Assembly (NCBI GenBank): GCA_024138015.1
Contig: JAMXBB010000011.1
Span: 36,192,989 to 36,256,988 of the forward strand
DNA from: Lumnitzera littorea
Lineage: Eukaryota > Streptophyta > Magnoliopsida > Myrtales > Combretaceae
DNA: 64,000 nt
Direction: 5' to 3'
The notes under the pieces are model-generated. The model saw nothing but the letters and a program-made list of their open reading frames with translations, was not told where the DNA came from and searched no databases. Numbering within the stretch: the first letter of the stretch is position 1; each line of letters starts with the position of its first letter. This document shows, in pieces, positions 1 through 12,130 of this stretch. The translations under genes and the position numbers were made by a program.

Positions 1-1361
1 TGCATTTGCTTGCTAAATGATCAACTATCATGTTGAAGCTTTTGGAAATGTACTCAATCTTTATTTCCTTCATCTAAAATAATTTTTCCCTACGAGCAAT
101 AACAAGATTATAATACTTAAGTTTGGGATTAGTCAAGGTTTTAACATACATTGGATGGTTATTGAATTTGTATTTAACTCAACTATTCATAAATTTCTTT
201 ACAAAAAAAGATTGAGTCTCCAGTTGATGACCTAAAGTTCTATAATAAGAGTGTCAAGCTTTCCTAGTTTCCTTCTACATCCTACAATCTATTTACCCTC
301 TTTGTCACTTACCGCCTCACCTATAGTTGCTTGGCCATTTACAAGCATTGAACCATTCAAATTTAATTTCACCTATTCCTCTTCAAAAGAGGTAACATAT
401 GTGATTACTTTTTTGCATTTTGTAAATTCTTTTCCCCTTCCTATGAAACACTTAAGCTCATGACTAGTTGCACATGGCTATTGTAGGAGATTTCCTTGAT
501 TCTACTATAGTTTAAATAACTTGCAATCCTTGTGATCCATATTTTGGAGTCGTAAGCTGAAGATAAATCCCTTAGGTGGACAAACATTGTTATTATCTTT
601 CTTCAACTAACTATTTTCCTTAATCTATTTGGCAAAATTATAGTTAATGTTTGGATAATTGGGATTAGAAGATTCCAAAATTTTGCAAATGTCCTTTACT
701 ACTTCACATTACTCAAAAACATGATTGAGATCCTTGAAGGGTCACTATAACAGGAACAAGCAATAAATTATGAGATATGTCTTTATCTTTAGTTAGTAGC
801 CATAGGTAAGTTATTATGTTGGATCTTCCAAAATAAAAGTTTGACTTTAGGTCAAAAAACTAATCATCTTTCAATCTCTTGAAGTTTTGGCATTGCCAAA
901 TTTACATATATGTCGAAGATGGAGGGGTTGAATCTGGATGAAGCAGTTATTCCTTTAATGTCTTGGTTATTGCTCCTTAAGACAATAGGCCTACTATATT
1001 CATCTAGTATTGAAGTTATTGGAAACCCAATCTTATCATCTTTCAATTTATTCGACTCTTGCTTACAGTCCCATACCAATAGAGAGTTAGCATTTGAAGG
1101 AAATAGACCTTGTATCAATTGCCTTGTAATGAAGCTTCCTCCCATCCATCCTCTTAAACTTAATATTACAAACATTGACTGCTGCAGCAAGAATCTCCCC
1201 CTCCTCGTCCTTATTTCTCACAAGAATTGTGATAACTTGTTTACTTTACCATTACTCACTAGTGCAGAATTCTTTTGTTATCTTGTTTAGGAATGAGTTT
1301 AGGATTCCCTCCTATGTAAGTGATTATATGTAGCCTTAATTAGAGAAGCATAAAGAACTTT
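1..1361 (-). pseudogene. LINE ORF2 C-terminal part with RNase H, cut by window edge
   Basis: This is the continuation of ORF2 beyond the solo LTR. At the junction the frame reads directly from NKKV to LYASLIKA. An open stretch at 1190-864 (108 codons) holds a QLIQGLFPSNANSLLVWDC block, resembling the region before the zf-RVT domain in plant LINEs. From about 420 the minus strand shows a plant LINE-type RNase H: VKLNLNGSM at the first strand (family VKLNxDGS, catalytic Asp changed to Asn), SDKEGKxIVGCRRKLG, then close to position 1 MIVDHLASKC (family N-x-V-A-D-x-L-A). The RNase H removes RNA from the hybrid during LINE insertion. Many stops. The end of the gene and the poly-A tail lie outside the window. 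Confidence 0.78.
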
Positions 1362-3444
1362 TCTAATGCCCCCTAACATAAGAACCTATAGACTACCACA
1401 TGCCCCTAGTAATCTATTGATACGTCAAGCTAAACGAGAAACTAAAAATGCCAGAATAAATATGTTATTCTCTAAGTAATCTTAAATAATTTGATTCTCT
1501 AAATATAAACTATATAAATATCCTTAAGTCATTGAACAAGATAATGTAACATAAATTACAATCTATCTATCCTATTGAAAGGTCAACCTCATAATTTGAA
1601 TCATAATCACTGCTCCCCCATCCTGGCAGTCTTAGTGAGAATTTCTAACCTAATGATTCTTGTAATTTCATAACAAATAATTGCACCTAAAAAATAATGT
1701 GGGTTGAATCGAAGCCTAGTACGAAAACCTACAACTATACATGTATGTTATGCATCACATACATTATTCCACATGCATTTATACAATAAGAATAGCAAAT
1801 AATTCATTTATTTATCCTTTATTAGTCAACATATAACATAGCCCAAGATCATTTGTAATTAAACCTAAACTTGGAGTAACTTATGACTCCGCTTCACAAT
1901 TCTTAAGTCGGGACATTGGCATATCTAAACAGGTATTGGGATATTGGCATTGTGGCCACCAGATGCTACATAACTTACTTAGTTCTAGGACATTGATACT
2001 AGGACCCTTGGACATTAGTACGATGACCCTTGGCACCAACATAATCTACCTCATATCATATATAGGGTGGACTTCTTAGGATAATGTCGCCTAAAGATCA
2101 ATAAGGTGTCACCTCAAGAACATTGGTACTATGACCTCCTTAGCCTAACCATACATAAACAACAATCAATTATCATATTGGATAATTATTAGTTGAGTTC
2201 ACATTAGCTATCTTACATAAGCACAAGCAACAAATAAGGGTAACATGTACCTCGATCCTCGAAACAACTCATAGTATCTATCTGAAATGACTTTTCAAGG
2301 TCAACACTTGAATAATGAAATAAAAATAATTCTTTTTACATTTTATCCTTAAGTTACATAATTCTAGGTAAGTCTTCATACTTATCTCCCTAAGTTATTA
2401 AGTCAAGATTTCAACTTAACATGAAGTTTAAGGATCAATTTAGACTCTATAGATATTTAGAAAAGGGTATAATAAGGTTGAGGGAAGGATAGAAACAAGA
2501 AACAATAAAAAAAGGAGGACTACAAGAACACGACCAAGGAATATGGCTGTATTCTTAGACCGTAGTCCTTCTTTAAACTCAACACAATAGTTCATGCCTA
2601 TAATTTACCCAAGCTTGCAAGTCTATGACTTAGGTTCATGACCAAGGTCTTAGACCATGATCTTCTCATAAAATTTTTTTCTCTTCATACTCTAAAGAAA
2701 TTCATGTTGAGGGGTCTACGAGTAGGATCACACCTGTGATCTTTGCTCATGATCTTCTTGTTTGATAATTTCCTCATCCTTTTCGATTCATAACTCCACA
2801 ATCTTCTTGATTCCACCCTAATTTGTCTTACAAACCTATATCTTCACTTTTTCTTATCCTTGTATTAGTTTGCTCATGATAATGGAACACTTATTATGAA
2901 TCGATAATTAGCAAATCGACAAATTAATGATCAAGAGATTGCATACCTTTAACTTTTAGGGTTTTGGTGTTTGTCAAATTGCATGAACAACGTTTCTTTA
3001 TACTTCCATTAAAGACCTTAAGGAATGGATCTATCATTAGATCTAATTCATTATAATCATTTCTTAAAGAAAAGCTTCTTATCTTGTTGGATTGGTTAGC
3101 TTAAATCGCTAATAACCAAAAGAATTCACTCTACAAAACTCTAATGAAATCTTGAAAAGAAATGATCTTTAAAATTTATTTCATTTTTTACAAATCCATA
3201 ATTAAAGAAATCATGTCTTACCTTCTGAATATCTCACTCTTTTCTTGGTGTTGCTATTATTATGAAGGTTTTGTCATTGCTAATAAAGGGAAATAGAATA
3301 TTTAATGGTGTATAAGGGATATTTATATGTAGGGTTTTATATTTCCTTTTCTTTTCCAAAACTATTATTGGCTTCATAAATTAATTATTTTTATGTCATT
3401 ACCTTAATAAATATTTTATTTTATTAATTTTGTGGGTTGTTACA
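1362..3444 (-). mobile_element. Solo LTR, probably Gypsy chromovirus, nested in the LINE
   Basis: On the minus strand the segment starts TGTAACAACCCAC, a start typical of plant chromovirus LTRs, and ends near GGCATTAGA. It is flanked by ACTTT at 1357-1361 and ACTTT at 3445-3449, a perfect 5-base target duplication. The expected terminal CA is GA here. No coding domain is visible inside, so this is an LTR left after recombination between two LTRs. A TATA-like stretch lies near 3330 (minus). The interior holds short degenerate echoes such as GACATTGATACTAGGACCC and TTGGACATTAGTACGATGACC near 1990-2035. The insertion is supported independently by the LINE reading frame, which closes when the LTR is removed. 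Confidence 0.8.
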
Positions 3445-5930
3445 ACTTTCTTATTTTTTAATTCCCCATATGGTTTTATAGCACAAGCTTCATTCCCTGC
3501 ATTTATGTTAGTCATGCATAATCCACCATCTTTCTTTAGAGTAGTAATCTTACTCTAACTCATCCAATGGAATTTCTTCTTGTCTTACATTACCAGATGA
3601 AATTATTAATAATTTGTGCTATCTTACTCACAATTTTCTTAGGAATTTTCTCCACTTATATGGAATAAGTGGCCAATGATTCTAAAGTAAATTTGGTTAA
3701 GATTACTCTTCTTGTCTTCTTGCCTTATTATGTGTCTTACCTTCCACCCACTAAGTTTCGTTTGGGCTTTCTCAATTATAATATTGAGTTGAAAGCTAAT
3801 AGCCTTGTTACCTTTTTCTAAAAGATATCCTAAATATTACCCAAATAAGATGTAGCCTTATACTCAAGGGTACCCTTAATCTCATCTTTAACGCTTGTTC
3901 TAACATTCTTAACTAAAGAGTGCTTCGATGACTTTTAGCACCTTTTTAGTTACTTGTACATATTGTGTGTGGCCTTTTACAACTAGAGTAAATCATATGC
4001 AAAGGCTAAATGAGATATTTTCTTATCACTTCCCCTTATCTTAAAGGGATACCAATTTCCTTCCTATACTTCTCTCTTTATAAGTTTACTAAAAATTTCT
4101 ATCCTTAATTTGACCAGATGGGGAGAAAATGGATAACCCTATTTAATCTTTTGACTAGGTTTGAAAGCCTAAAGTGGGCTTCTATTGACTGTAACTTCCA
4201 TGGTGATAAATGAAACACAATTGTCAATAAGTTTTATCTAACGTTTGAAAAAATTTAAGCTTCTAAGGGCTTAAAGATGGTCCAATTCAATTTTGTCAAA
4301 AGCTTTTTCTAACTCAAGCTTGATTACCATTCATAATCCATTGGTGCTGTATGAATGAGAGAATTTAGGAAGGGTTTGATTATTTGAAAAAGGATTTTGG
4401 AAGCCACATTATAAAGGGTTGAATGCTTATCGATTTAAATTGGTTCACATGGGAAGCATCTTTTTGTTTAGGAGTAAAACAAATTTGCACTAAGGTTAAT
4501 TGCTTTAAAAATCTCCTCTTCTAAAAAATTTAAGAAATAAGAGCCTTAATTGGGGGTCCTACAAAGTCCTAACAATTTTGAAAGAAGAAAGCATGTAATC
4601 CATCTTTCCCTAAAGCTTTATGTGGTCTAATAATAAGATAGCTTCCTTTATTTCTCTTATTTGTAGTTGCCATTGTAATGCATTGTTGACTTATCTAGAA
4701 CAATCATGGTGAAACTCACTTTAAATTGGATTTTTGCATTAGCAAGTTACTTTCTCTATTTTGAAAAGATTTCAAAAGTAATTATTGATTAAACAATATA
4801 TTTCTTCCATGTCATAAGTCCAATTCCCTACATTATCATCCAAAGCTAGTTTCCTATTCTTTGATCTTCTTGCTTAGACAAACGAATGATAGTATTTAGT
4901 ATTCCTCTCCCCATCTTATATTTGCTTTCTCTTAGCCTTCATTTTCATATGCATTTTTCCCTCATTCATAATTCAAATGGTTGTTCTCTTAATGTTTGCT
5001 TATGTCAAACCTGATAAAAGGTAATTTGTCTAGTAAGATTAGATTATTCCATTTAGCTCCTTGATGAGGATTCCTTTTGATGATGTATTAATCTAAAAAT
5101 AATTAAATTCCATTCCTTCATTTCTTTAGGTAATTTCTCTAGGGCTTGTAGGATGTTGCTACCATTTGTAGCCTAAAAAGTGTGGAGGAATGGCATACAT
5201 CCTTAATGTAAAAACTACATTAGTTGGAAGTTAGAACCTAAAAGTTAGTTCTCATTCTCTTCACCTCATATGGGTATGTTTAATTAGAATAGTGTAATGG
5301 TTCAAGGGCCATTTTTGTAAGTGAAACACTTTAGCCTCTAAATACTTATTTCTCTATGCCTTATTTGCCTATGGTCATCTAATCTTTTCTATAAGACAGG
5401 TAACTTTTTTCAAATTGGACACATGAATTTAGGGCCTACAAGGCCTAAATCCATGAGTTTATGGTAACTTATACATAATGCATGCTAGTAAGGTCTCCTT
5501 CCTTAGTTTTTCAAGTGGAAAATAGTGTCACAAAAGTCATCCATCTATATTAAAGGTTTGTACCAACTAAATCAACAAAACTATACAAATCATTCCATAG
5601 TGTAAGCTTAGGTGTAAAATTAGGTGATGCATAGGTAGGGAAGAAAAACCATTATATGTTAGAATTCTTAACCTTAGCCATGACATGTATCTTTTGCTTT
5701 GTCTATTGTACCATGCTAAAACATTTGTGCTCCACAACATAATGATATCACCACTTTAGCCTTCTACAACTAAATATATGTACCATCTAATTATAGTGTA
5801 GTAGAAAAGCATGCATTATTAGAGCTTCCATCCTACCTTCCATTGGCATTATTAAGTTCACATGTATTCTTCCATAACTTATAGTGCTGGATTTTGCTTC
5901 AATAGAGAGTCTCCTCACATTCCAAGCCAT
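3445..5930 (-). pseudogene. LINE ORF2 remnant, endonuclease plus reverse transcriptase
   Basis: ORF2 nicks target DNA and reverse-transcribes the LINE RNA. The start at 5930 reads M-A-W-N-V-R-R-L, the typical opening of the apurinic-type endonuclease. An F-P-T-Y-A-S-P-N motif follows near 5620. The reverse transcriptase runs from about 4730, with a KALGKDGLHAFFFQN block (family K-A-P-G-P-D-G), VIKLELEKAFDKIE, a GYPFSPHL block (family GDPLSPYL), and the catalytic box at about 3990-4010 reading F-A-Y-D instead of F-A-D-D, so one catalytic Asp is lost. The post-RT segment, ending at the LTR insertion, contains KAQTKLSGWK and KKDGGLCMTNINAGNEA. Multiple stops and frameshifts are present. Confidence 0.88.
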
Positions 5931-6104
5931 AATTTTTGCTCATTTTAGAGTTTATGGTTATGTGTCTTCCATTTATAAGATCATAATGATGCCTAATTGG
6001 CTTTTCATCCATATATGAAGTGCTTTTCACTTCAAAAGCAAGTTGACAAGGTATGCTCTTAGTATCGAACATCACTAAAGACTCTACTAAGTTCCAAAAC
6101 AATA

Positions 6105-7600
6105 GGGGCCTTGGCTCTATCTTCCTTAATTAGCATGATATTAGGATTTCAACTTGTAGGACTTATTTGTTCACTTGAAATATTCGCTCAATTGCTACCT
6201 CCAAAGTCCTTTCCTACATTTGCATGTGATAAGATGATAAGTTATGTGAGAGAGTGGCACAAAGATCATTGCTAGATACTTTCTCCTTGTTTGAATTTCT
6301 AGACCTATTCACGTTCTTCTTAACATCGATTCATACTCCTATGACATCACTATTCTGATTTATGAAACCTAGCTTATGGGGTTTATAGCATCTTTCATGT
6401 ATCTTGTTTCGTCTAAATAAACTAATACTCCTTCCTATTTCTCATTGTGGCTCACATAGATGAGTATGTATCATGAGTCAATCTAAGGAAGTTCCAACTT
6501 TAGTCGGAATATTCGATGGAAAGGTTAAAACAATTTTCTACTCCACATCTAGTAAGTTGACTAGCTAATTTTTTAAAGTTAGTAACTCTTTGTTTTTGTG
6601 AGGACATGCTATTCTCCCTTTTATTTTAAAGATGAAGTTTTTATCTTTCTTGGAATTCCTATTTTGATCTTACGTTTGATTGGTTTTATGTAATGCCATT
6701 GAATTGCTTATAGTAGTTATACCATTAGGTTCAAATTTTTTTAGTCTCTTCCTTTACTTGCTAAACTCAACCACGTAGCCACTTCTTGATTGTTTGTATT
6801 TCAATTGTTATTTTTCTTCATATTATATTTCATTCCTTAATATGAGCAATTAATTCTTTTGGTTTCTCTTTGCAATCATTATCTCAAGCATCTACCTTAC
6901 TGTTGATTCTATTACCTACCTTATGTTTTTACCTTTTAGCTTTCCTTCGAACTAATATCCAATCCCTATATGCATTTGACTCTTACATACTTGAGCCTTT
7001 TTGCAATGTTGCATCTAACTTTTTCTATATAACATCATTTTCATTATTGTCACTAACTTGCTTATTTTGCTCCATAGAATTTTGTAGAGCTATCTCCATC
7101 ATTTCCAATCTTTCTCTTTGGGTGTTTTCCACTCCCATGTCCTATGTACCTAAGAGTATAACATAGCGACTTAATGCCCTTATATTGCTAGTGTTACATT
7201 TTGTTCTCTATAATGAAGATATGTACTAATGGATCATTAAAATTAACTTGAATTTGGAACCCTGCAAAACAATCTTATTCTGCATTAAGAGTATACGTCT
7301 CATGCCTTAATAGAGGAGCAATGGTTTGATCCATTCTTTTCAAAACACTTTGTGCATAATATTCTAAAGGAAGGTTATGTATCTGAACTTAAGCTATAAC
7401 AGAATTGAAGGTAGCCTCCAATGCCTTAAAATTTTGCTCCCATTATCTAATCGTAAGGAATGAGCCATTTAGAAATCAAGCTCCATCTTATATAACTCTC
7501 TTTACTTCTTCCTTTGTTTTAAAAATAATAGCGTAAAATCCTACCCAAAACCTATCATGGAGAAATCATGTGAAAAAGGCCATAGTAACTTTAACTTTTG
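6105..7600 (-). pseudogene. LINE ORF1 remnant, DUF4283 and nucleic-acid-binding protein
   Basis: In plant L1 elements ORF1 encodes an RNA-binding protein that packages the LINE transcript. At about 7560-7220 the minus strand reads as a DUF4283 domain: an RFWVGF-like start, an LTIRxWEQNF block, a VxIHNLPLEYY motif and a TYTLNAExDCFAGFQIQVN block. Further down, near 6970-6930, is an YRDWILVRRKAKR stretch, the usual family signature near the end of the protein (compare FGPWMLVxRR). Stops replace several Trp and Arg codons and the frame shifts, so no full protein is made. The family call is firm. Both ends are estimates, because decay has removed the start and stop codons. The plus-strand ORF at 6870-7166 is an antisense shadow. 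Confidence 0.8.
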
Positions 7601-7620
7601 ATATGACAACCTGTACTGAA

Positions 7621-8039
7621 GGGCTGCTTATATATATTTACCATTTTGCAAATTTGTATTTTATTTTTATCTACTACTATTAATCGATGAAACATGTCAA
7701 CTTTTAATTTGTTCACAATTACTAATTTCATAAATGATATCAATATATTTAATTAATGAAATAAAATTATGAAAATTATTAAAAAAACAAAAGAAAATTA
7801 AAAAGCAAAAAAGCTTAAAAAAAAAAAAAAAAAAAACTAGGAGCTACAATTGACTAACCTAAGGCTAAAGGTCCATTGCTCATTATTTAGGGGAAAGGGG
7901 TAAGGTTGCACCTTAGAGTCGCTAGTAAAGACTATGTTGTATAGTAAGTCATAACCTATTTGAGAAGAAAATAACAAAGTAATAGTGAAAAGAAAAGAAA
8001 AAGGAAAGAATGTTGAACAAGTAGAAGCTATGTCGAAAG
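7621..8039. other. AT-rich junction with a 20-A run, no gene seen
   Basis: This stretch lies between the 5' end of the LINE and the first recognisable gag codons of Copia element A. It holds a run of 20 A at 7818-7837 preceded by A-rich sequence. The orientation does not fit the tail of the minus-strand LINE, so the run may be a simple A-tract or the tail of a lost plus-strand retroposed piece. An open frame on the minus strand at 7837-8052 has no recognised motif. Confidence 0.5.
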
Positions 8040-9240
8040 GTACCTTAAACAAAATAGAAAGTATCTTGTCAAAGGATACATTAAAAGGTCACTAAGTGGG
8101 TATATTGGAGACCACCTAAACCAATACCAAAGGCGAGTAGTAAGCAATGGGTATAATGAACAAAAACCCTATGCTTGTTTCTTTTGCAATACACTAGGTC
8201 ATATTGAAAAATATTGCTTTTTTAAGAATTCCATGGTTAGTAACAACCAACTTAAAAATCAAAACATGAGCTTGAATTTTTATGTACCCAAGCATCGTTG
8301 GGTTTGTAGTAGATGATGTGTTTGTGATGTGTGTAGGAACATGAAGCCAAATTGAAAATAACATGGTACCTCGATGATGGTTGTTCGAGGCACTGAATAG
8401 GTGATGCTTCGTAGTCACAAATCTTGAATGGAAGGAAGATGGATATGTCAAGTTTGAGGACAATGATAAAGGTAAGATGATTGCAATAGAAACAATCGAC
8501 ATTCATCCTCATACAATCAAGAATGTCTCTCTTATCAAAGGACTAAGGCATAACATGTTAAGTGTCAACTAGCTTTACAACAAAGGATATAAGGAAACTT
8601 TTGAGCATAATAAATGCACTAGATTTGATAAACATAAAACTAAGTTATTTATAGGCTTTAGAAAGAAAAACATATATCTAATTAAACTTGCTAAAGTTAA
8701 TTTTGAAAGATGTTTTCTTTTTATACAAGATAATGTAACCCTTTGGCATAAGAAATTAGGATATGTAAATTTCTCAAAACTTGAAAAATTGTCTAAAAAG
8801 AACCTTAGCAATTTCATATTTTCACCTTTCATAAGTTGGTTCATAAGTGCTTTATAAAGAAAATAGATAAAGTCTAGGGAAAATTTGAAGAATGAGCCGA
8901 CAAAGCAATCTTCCTTGGGGATTACTTAAATTTAATAGCATATCATGTTTACAATAAGATAACTAAGGTAGTTGAAAAGGTTCATAAATGTAAAATTCAT
9001 TGAAAAAACAAGTAATGAAGAGTTTGATGATGAACCTCCATTTAACAAGAAAGGATCAAAATCATCAAAGTGGAGAAGGTAAGTAAGAACCTAAGTCAAA
9101 AGGTTCGTTAGAAATTATTACTATACATGTTGGCAACAAATTATAACTTACGTCAAAGGGTTTGATAAGGACTTACAACAAGCCTGATGATGCTAATAAG
9201 TTAGTACCTACGATAAAAGTTAATGAGTGTGAATTTACAT
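8040..9240 (+). pseudogene. Copia A gag end, protease, pre-integrase and connecting region; integrase core deleted
   Basis: At about 8164-8230 an intact CCHC knuckle is visible: C-F-F-C, then GH, then IEKYC, preceded by EQKPYA. The protease site at about 8370 reads TWYLDDGCSRH, where related elements have DSG, so the active site is Asp-Asp-Gly and probably dead. From 8560 the pre-integrase domain follows, with LWHKKLGYVNFSKLEKLSKKNL-like sequence near 8745-8810. At about 8850-8890 the sequence jumps straight to the connecting region (ADKAIFLG, then NKITKVVE and EEFDDEPPFNKK). In element B these two points are about 690 bases apart and enclose the catalytic integrase core, so A has lost it. 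Stops and frameshifts are frequent. Confidence 0.85.
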
Positions 9241-10545
9241 ATGTTTAGTATTGTAGTTTATAGTGATTTTCTTCTAGTTTGATGAATTTTGATGATTATG
9301 ATACTTGGAAGAGTAATTTGTTGATTTTAGGACTTGAAAGAGTTATTGAAGTGAAAGGAATGAATATTTCCAAGCTTTGAGAAGAATTTCACTTATTTTG
9401 AAGAACTAATCAAAGATAGCAAGCTTCAAAAGAAAATTTTATTGAAGATTAACATCTACAGAGGATTACAATTGACATCATGGCTGTGTTCCTTAGCCGT
9501 AATCCCTTCAGTAATAAATTTCATGAATTTCTTAAAGAATCATTTATTAAGATAAGCATGTTTAAAATCACGTCAATGTTTGTCATTTAAAAATTCCATA
9601 TTTGGAGTGATTTTTACAGATCTTTATAAATAGGAAGTAAGATACTTATTTAAATAAAAAGGGGTGGGGGGGTAGGTGGGGGTGGTGTGGTGAGGAAGGG
9701 AGAGAAAAAGAGAAAAGAGGATGTTGTTCATAGAAAACCTAAAGATTTTCCTTTTCATTTTAGTCCTAAGATTTTCTTGCAAGATTATCTTTTTAATACG
9801 TTTACAGCGTAAGTTTTACATTTCTAGACCTATGAATCCTTGAATTGACATGTAACGTACATACTTGGAATTCCCTATTTCTTATTATTTTAATTGTGTG
9901 TTTTTCATTTATTAGGTTGTTATTTATAGAGTCTTAATCTAATTATTTGATAATATACGTTGAGGTTGTGAGAATTGACGTATAATTAGATCTTTCATGA
10001 TTAAAGAGAATTTCTATAATCTTAATGATAAGTTATAGGATTCTTTTAGATTTTATTATAATATTTGTAAAGGGAATTCCTATTCTTAATGCTATCTTAA
10101 CTTACTCTATTGCATAAGTGATTTGGATAGAGTATAGTTAGGATTAGGAGTTAAAGTGAAGCGATTCCTATTAACTCATTATAAGATTTCTCTTGGTCAA
10201 TGAGAATAGAGAATAAATTAGAAATATTTTGAATTATTGGATGTTAATTTCTAGGTGAAGCAGAATCTAGATAGATATTCATATGACTATTTAAGGTTTC
10301 TTGTTGTGTCATTGCATTCTTAATTAACTATTATTTAGTTTTATTTCTCTTTTAGCTGTTAGGTTTCATCATTTTTTTTTTTGTAACTGGAATTTAATAT
10401 TTCCTTATAATTAGAACAGTAGAGCAAGAGTAATTAGTGTGCGCAGTCCTCGAAGGATCAACAACTTGGACATTACTAGTTTACTATATTATAACTTGAC
10501 AGGTACACTTGCTTACTGATTAGAGGCTCAATCAGATAGTAGGTT
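9240..10545. other. Insert in Copia A, LTR-like, family not certain
   Basis: Copia A coding sequence stops matching at about 9240 and resumes at about 10546 with PSTLRFKLNHPPKLVIGNV. The 1.3 kb between has no ORF. It holds a G-rich tract near 9660-9690, and a stretch near 10440-10530 (CAGTCCTCGAAGGATCAAC, then GGTACACTTGC) that resembles the LTR/leader junction of plant Gypsy elements. Similar ten-base blocks TTAGTACCT (about 9207) and TTAGAACCT (about 10543) lie near the two joints and might be an altered target duplication. I could not fix TG/CA ends, so calling it a solo LTR is inference. Confidence 0.45.
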
Positions 10546-12130
10546 AGAACCTTTTACTAATACTTACATACTTCCTTCCACTTTAAGATTTAAGCTAAAT
10601 CATCCCCCTAAGCTTGTAATTGGTAATGTTCACTTTGGAATTAAGACAAGATCTAGTCTTCAAAACATTGAAAACCATTTTGCATTGCTTTTAGAAATAG
10701 AACTTAGTTTTATTTATGAAGTATTAAGCGATAACAACTGGATCATAGCCATGTAAGAGGAATCAAACCAATTTTAAAGAAATCAAGTATGAAGATTGGT
10801 ACCAAGACCAAAGATAAATCTATTATTGGTACTAAGTGGATTTTTAGGAATAAATTGAATGAAAATGGAAAGATTTTAAGGAAAAAGCCTGGTTGGTTGC
10901 TAAAGGTTATTCCCAAGAGGATGGAATAAACTTTGATGAGACTTATGCTCTTGTTGTAACATTAGTAGCTATACGTTTATTGCTTATATTTGCATGTTCC
11001 AAAAACTTTATGTTATTTCAAATGGACATTAAAAGTGCATTCTTAATGGTTTTACCAAGGAAGAGGTGTATGTAAAGCAACCTCCAATCTTTGAGGACCC
11101 ATTTAAATCTAATTAGGTCTATAAAATAAAAAAAGGCTTATCTATTTTAAAACAACTGCCTCTAGATTGGTACAAGCGGTTAAATGAGTTTTTGACAAAG
11201 AATGGCTTTCAAAGAGGAAAAGTGGATACAACCTTGTTGAAACATTATGAGAAAGAGTTTAGTTATTCAAATTTATGTTGATGATATGGTATTTGGATCA
11301 ACTAATTATATTATCAAGAATTCTCTAAGCTCACGTAGGCAAAACTTGAAATGTTGCTCATGGAAGAGTTAAACTTCTTCTTGGGATTACAAATTAAACG
11401 AATAGAGAATGGTATATTCATTCATTAAGAAAAATATACAAAACAAATTTTAAAGGAGTTTGGCTTTGAAAACTCTAAAAGTTATTTTAACTCAATGAGC
11501 ACCTTTATTAGATTAGATCTAGAAGGTCATGGCAAAAAGGTACATAAGAAGTTATATCATAGTTTAATTGGATCTCTCTTATATTTAACTACTTCTCTCT
11601 CGATAGTCAATACAGTAGTAGTATCTATGCTTGATTCCAAAGTGTTTCAATAGAGATACATCTATCTACTATTAAAATGATTTTCAAATATATCTATAAT
11701 ATTGCAAAATCAAGAATTTAGTATCCTAAAAATTAAAATTTTGATTTAGTAGAATACTCAGATGCTAATTATGCAGGCTCTAAGGTGGATGGAAAAGTAC
11801 TTCTAGTACTAGTCAATTTTTAGGTAACAAATTAATTTCTTAGTCTTCCATAAAACAAAATTCTATTGTCCTTTCAATAGTAGAAGCAAAAGTAAAATAT
11901 GTTGGCAATTGCTATGCCTAAATTTTATTGTTGAAATAATAGTTTGATTGTGGGATTACTTATAAAAATGTTTCAATTAAATGTGACAATACAAGTGTTA
12001 TAAATTTAACAAAAATATTGTTCATTATTTAAAATCTAAACATACAGGAATTAGGTAGCACTTTTTTAGTATCTTAATATATTAACAAAACCCTTAGATA
12101 AAACAAGATCTAAATTTATTGTAATCCATT
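10546..12130 (+). pseudogene. Copia A reverse transcriptase and RNase H
   Basis: This is the pol part that copies the element RNA into DNA. The reverse transcriptase (RVT_2 family) shows VAKGYSQEDGINFDETYA at 10896-10950, a FQMDIKSAFL block near 11020, the catalytic box Y-V-D-D intact at about 11274-11285, and FLGLQIKRIENGIFIH near 11380. The RNase H lies at about 11750-12110, with CDNTS near 11982 and LTKPLDKTRSKFI near 12085, the standard C-terminal Copia motif. Several frameshifts and stops, many at former Trp, Gln or Arg codons, break the frame. The open piece at 10893-11075 (60 codons) is the longest uninterrupted part. Confidence 0.9.

Larger units (their letters stand above)
1..7620 (-). 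mobile_element. L1-type LINE retrotransposon, nearly full, split by a solo LTR
   Basis: Read on the minus strand, the order is ORF1 with a DUF4283 domain (about 7600-6105), ORF2 endonuclease starting at 5930, reverse transcriptase (about 4730-3700), the post-RT region, and an RNase H running off the left edge of the window. This is the usual order of plant L1 LINEs. Every domain has stops and frameshifts, so the copy is dead. Removing the LTR at 1362-3444 with one copy of its flanking ACTTT brings the two ORF2 pieces into one open frame, so the LINE is older than that insertion. The 3' end with its poly-A tail lies beyond the window. The 5' end near 7620 is approximate. Confidence 0.88.

Noticed and set aside
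910..1290. 126-codon plus-strand frame
   Set aside because: Overlaps the LINE ORF2 remnant on the minus strand, which is supported by frame continuity and RNase H further on.
6870..7166. 98-codon hydrophobic plus-strand frame
   Set aside because: Antisense to the LINE ORF1; the hydrophobic look comes from reading the complement of a charged region.
7818..7837. Poly-A run as the tail of the neighbouring LINE
   Set aside because: The LINE is on the minus strand, so its tail would be poly-T at the low-coordinate end, outside the window.
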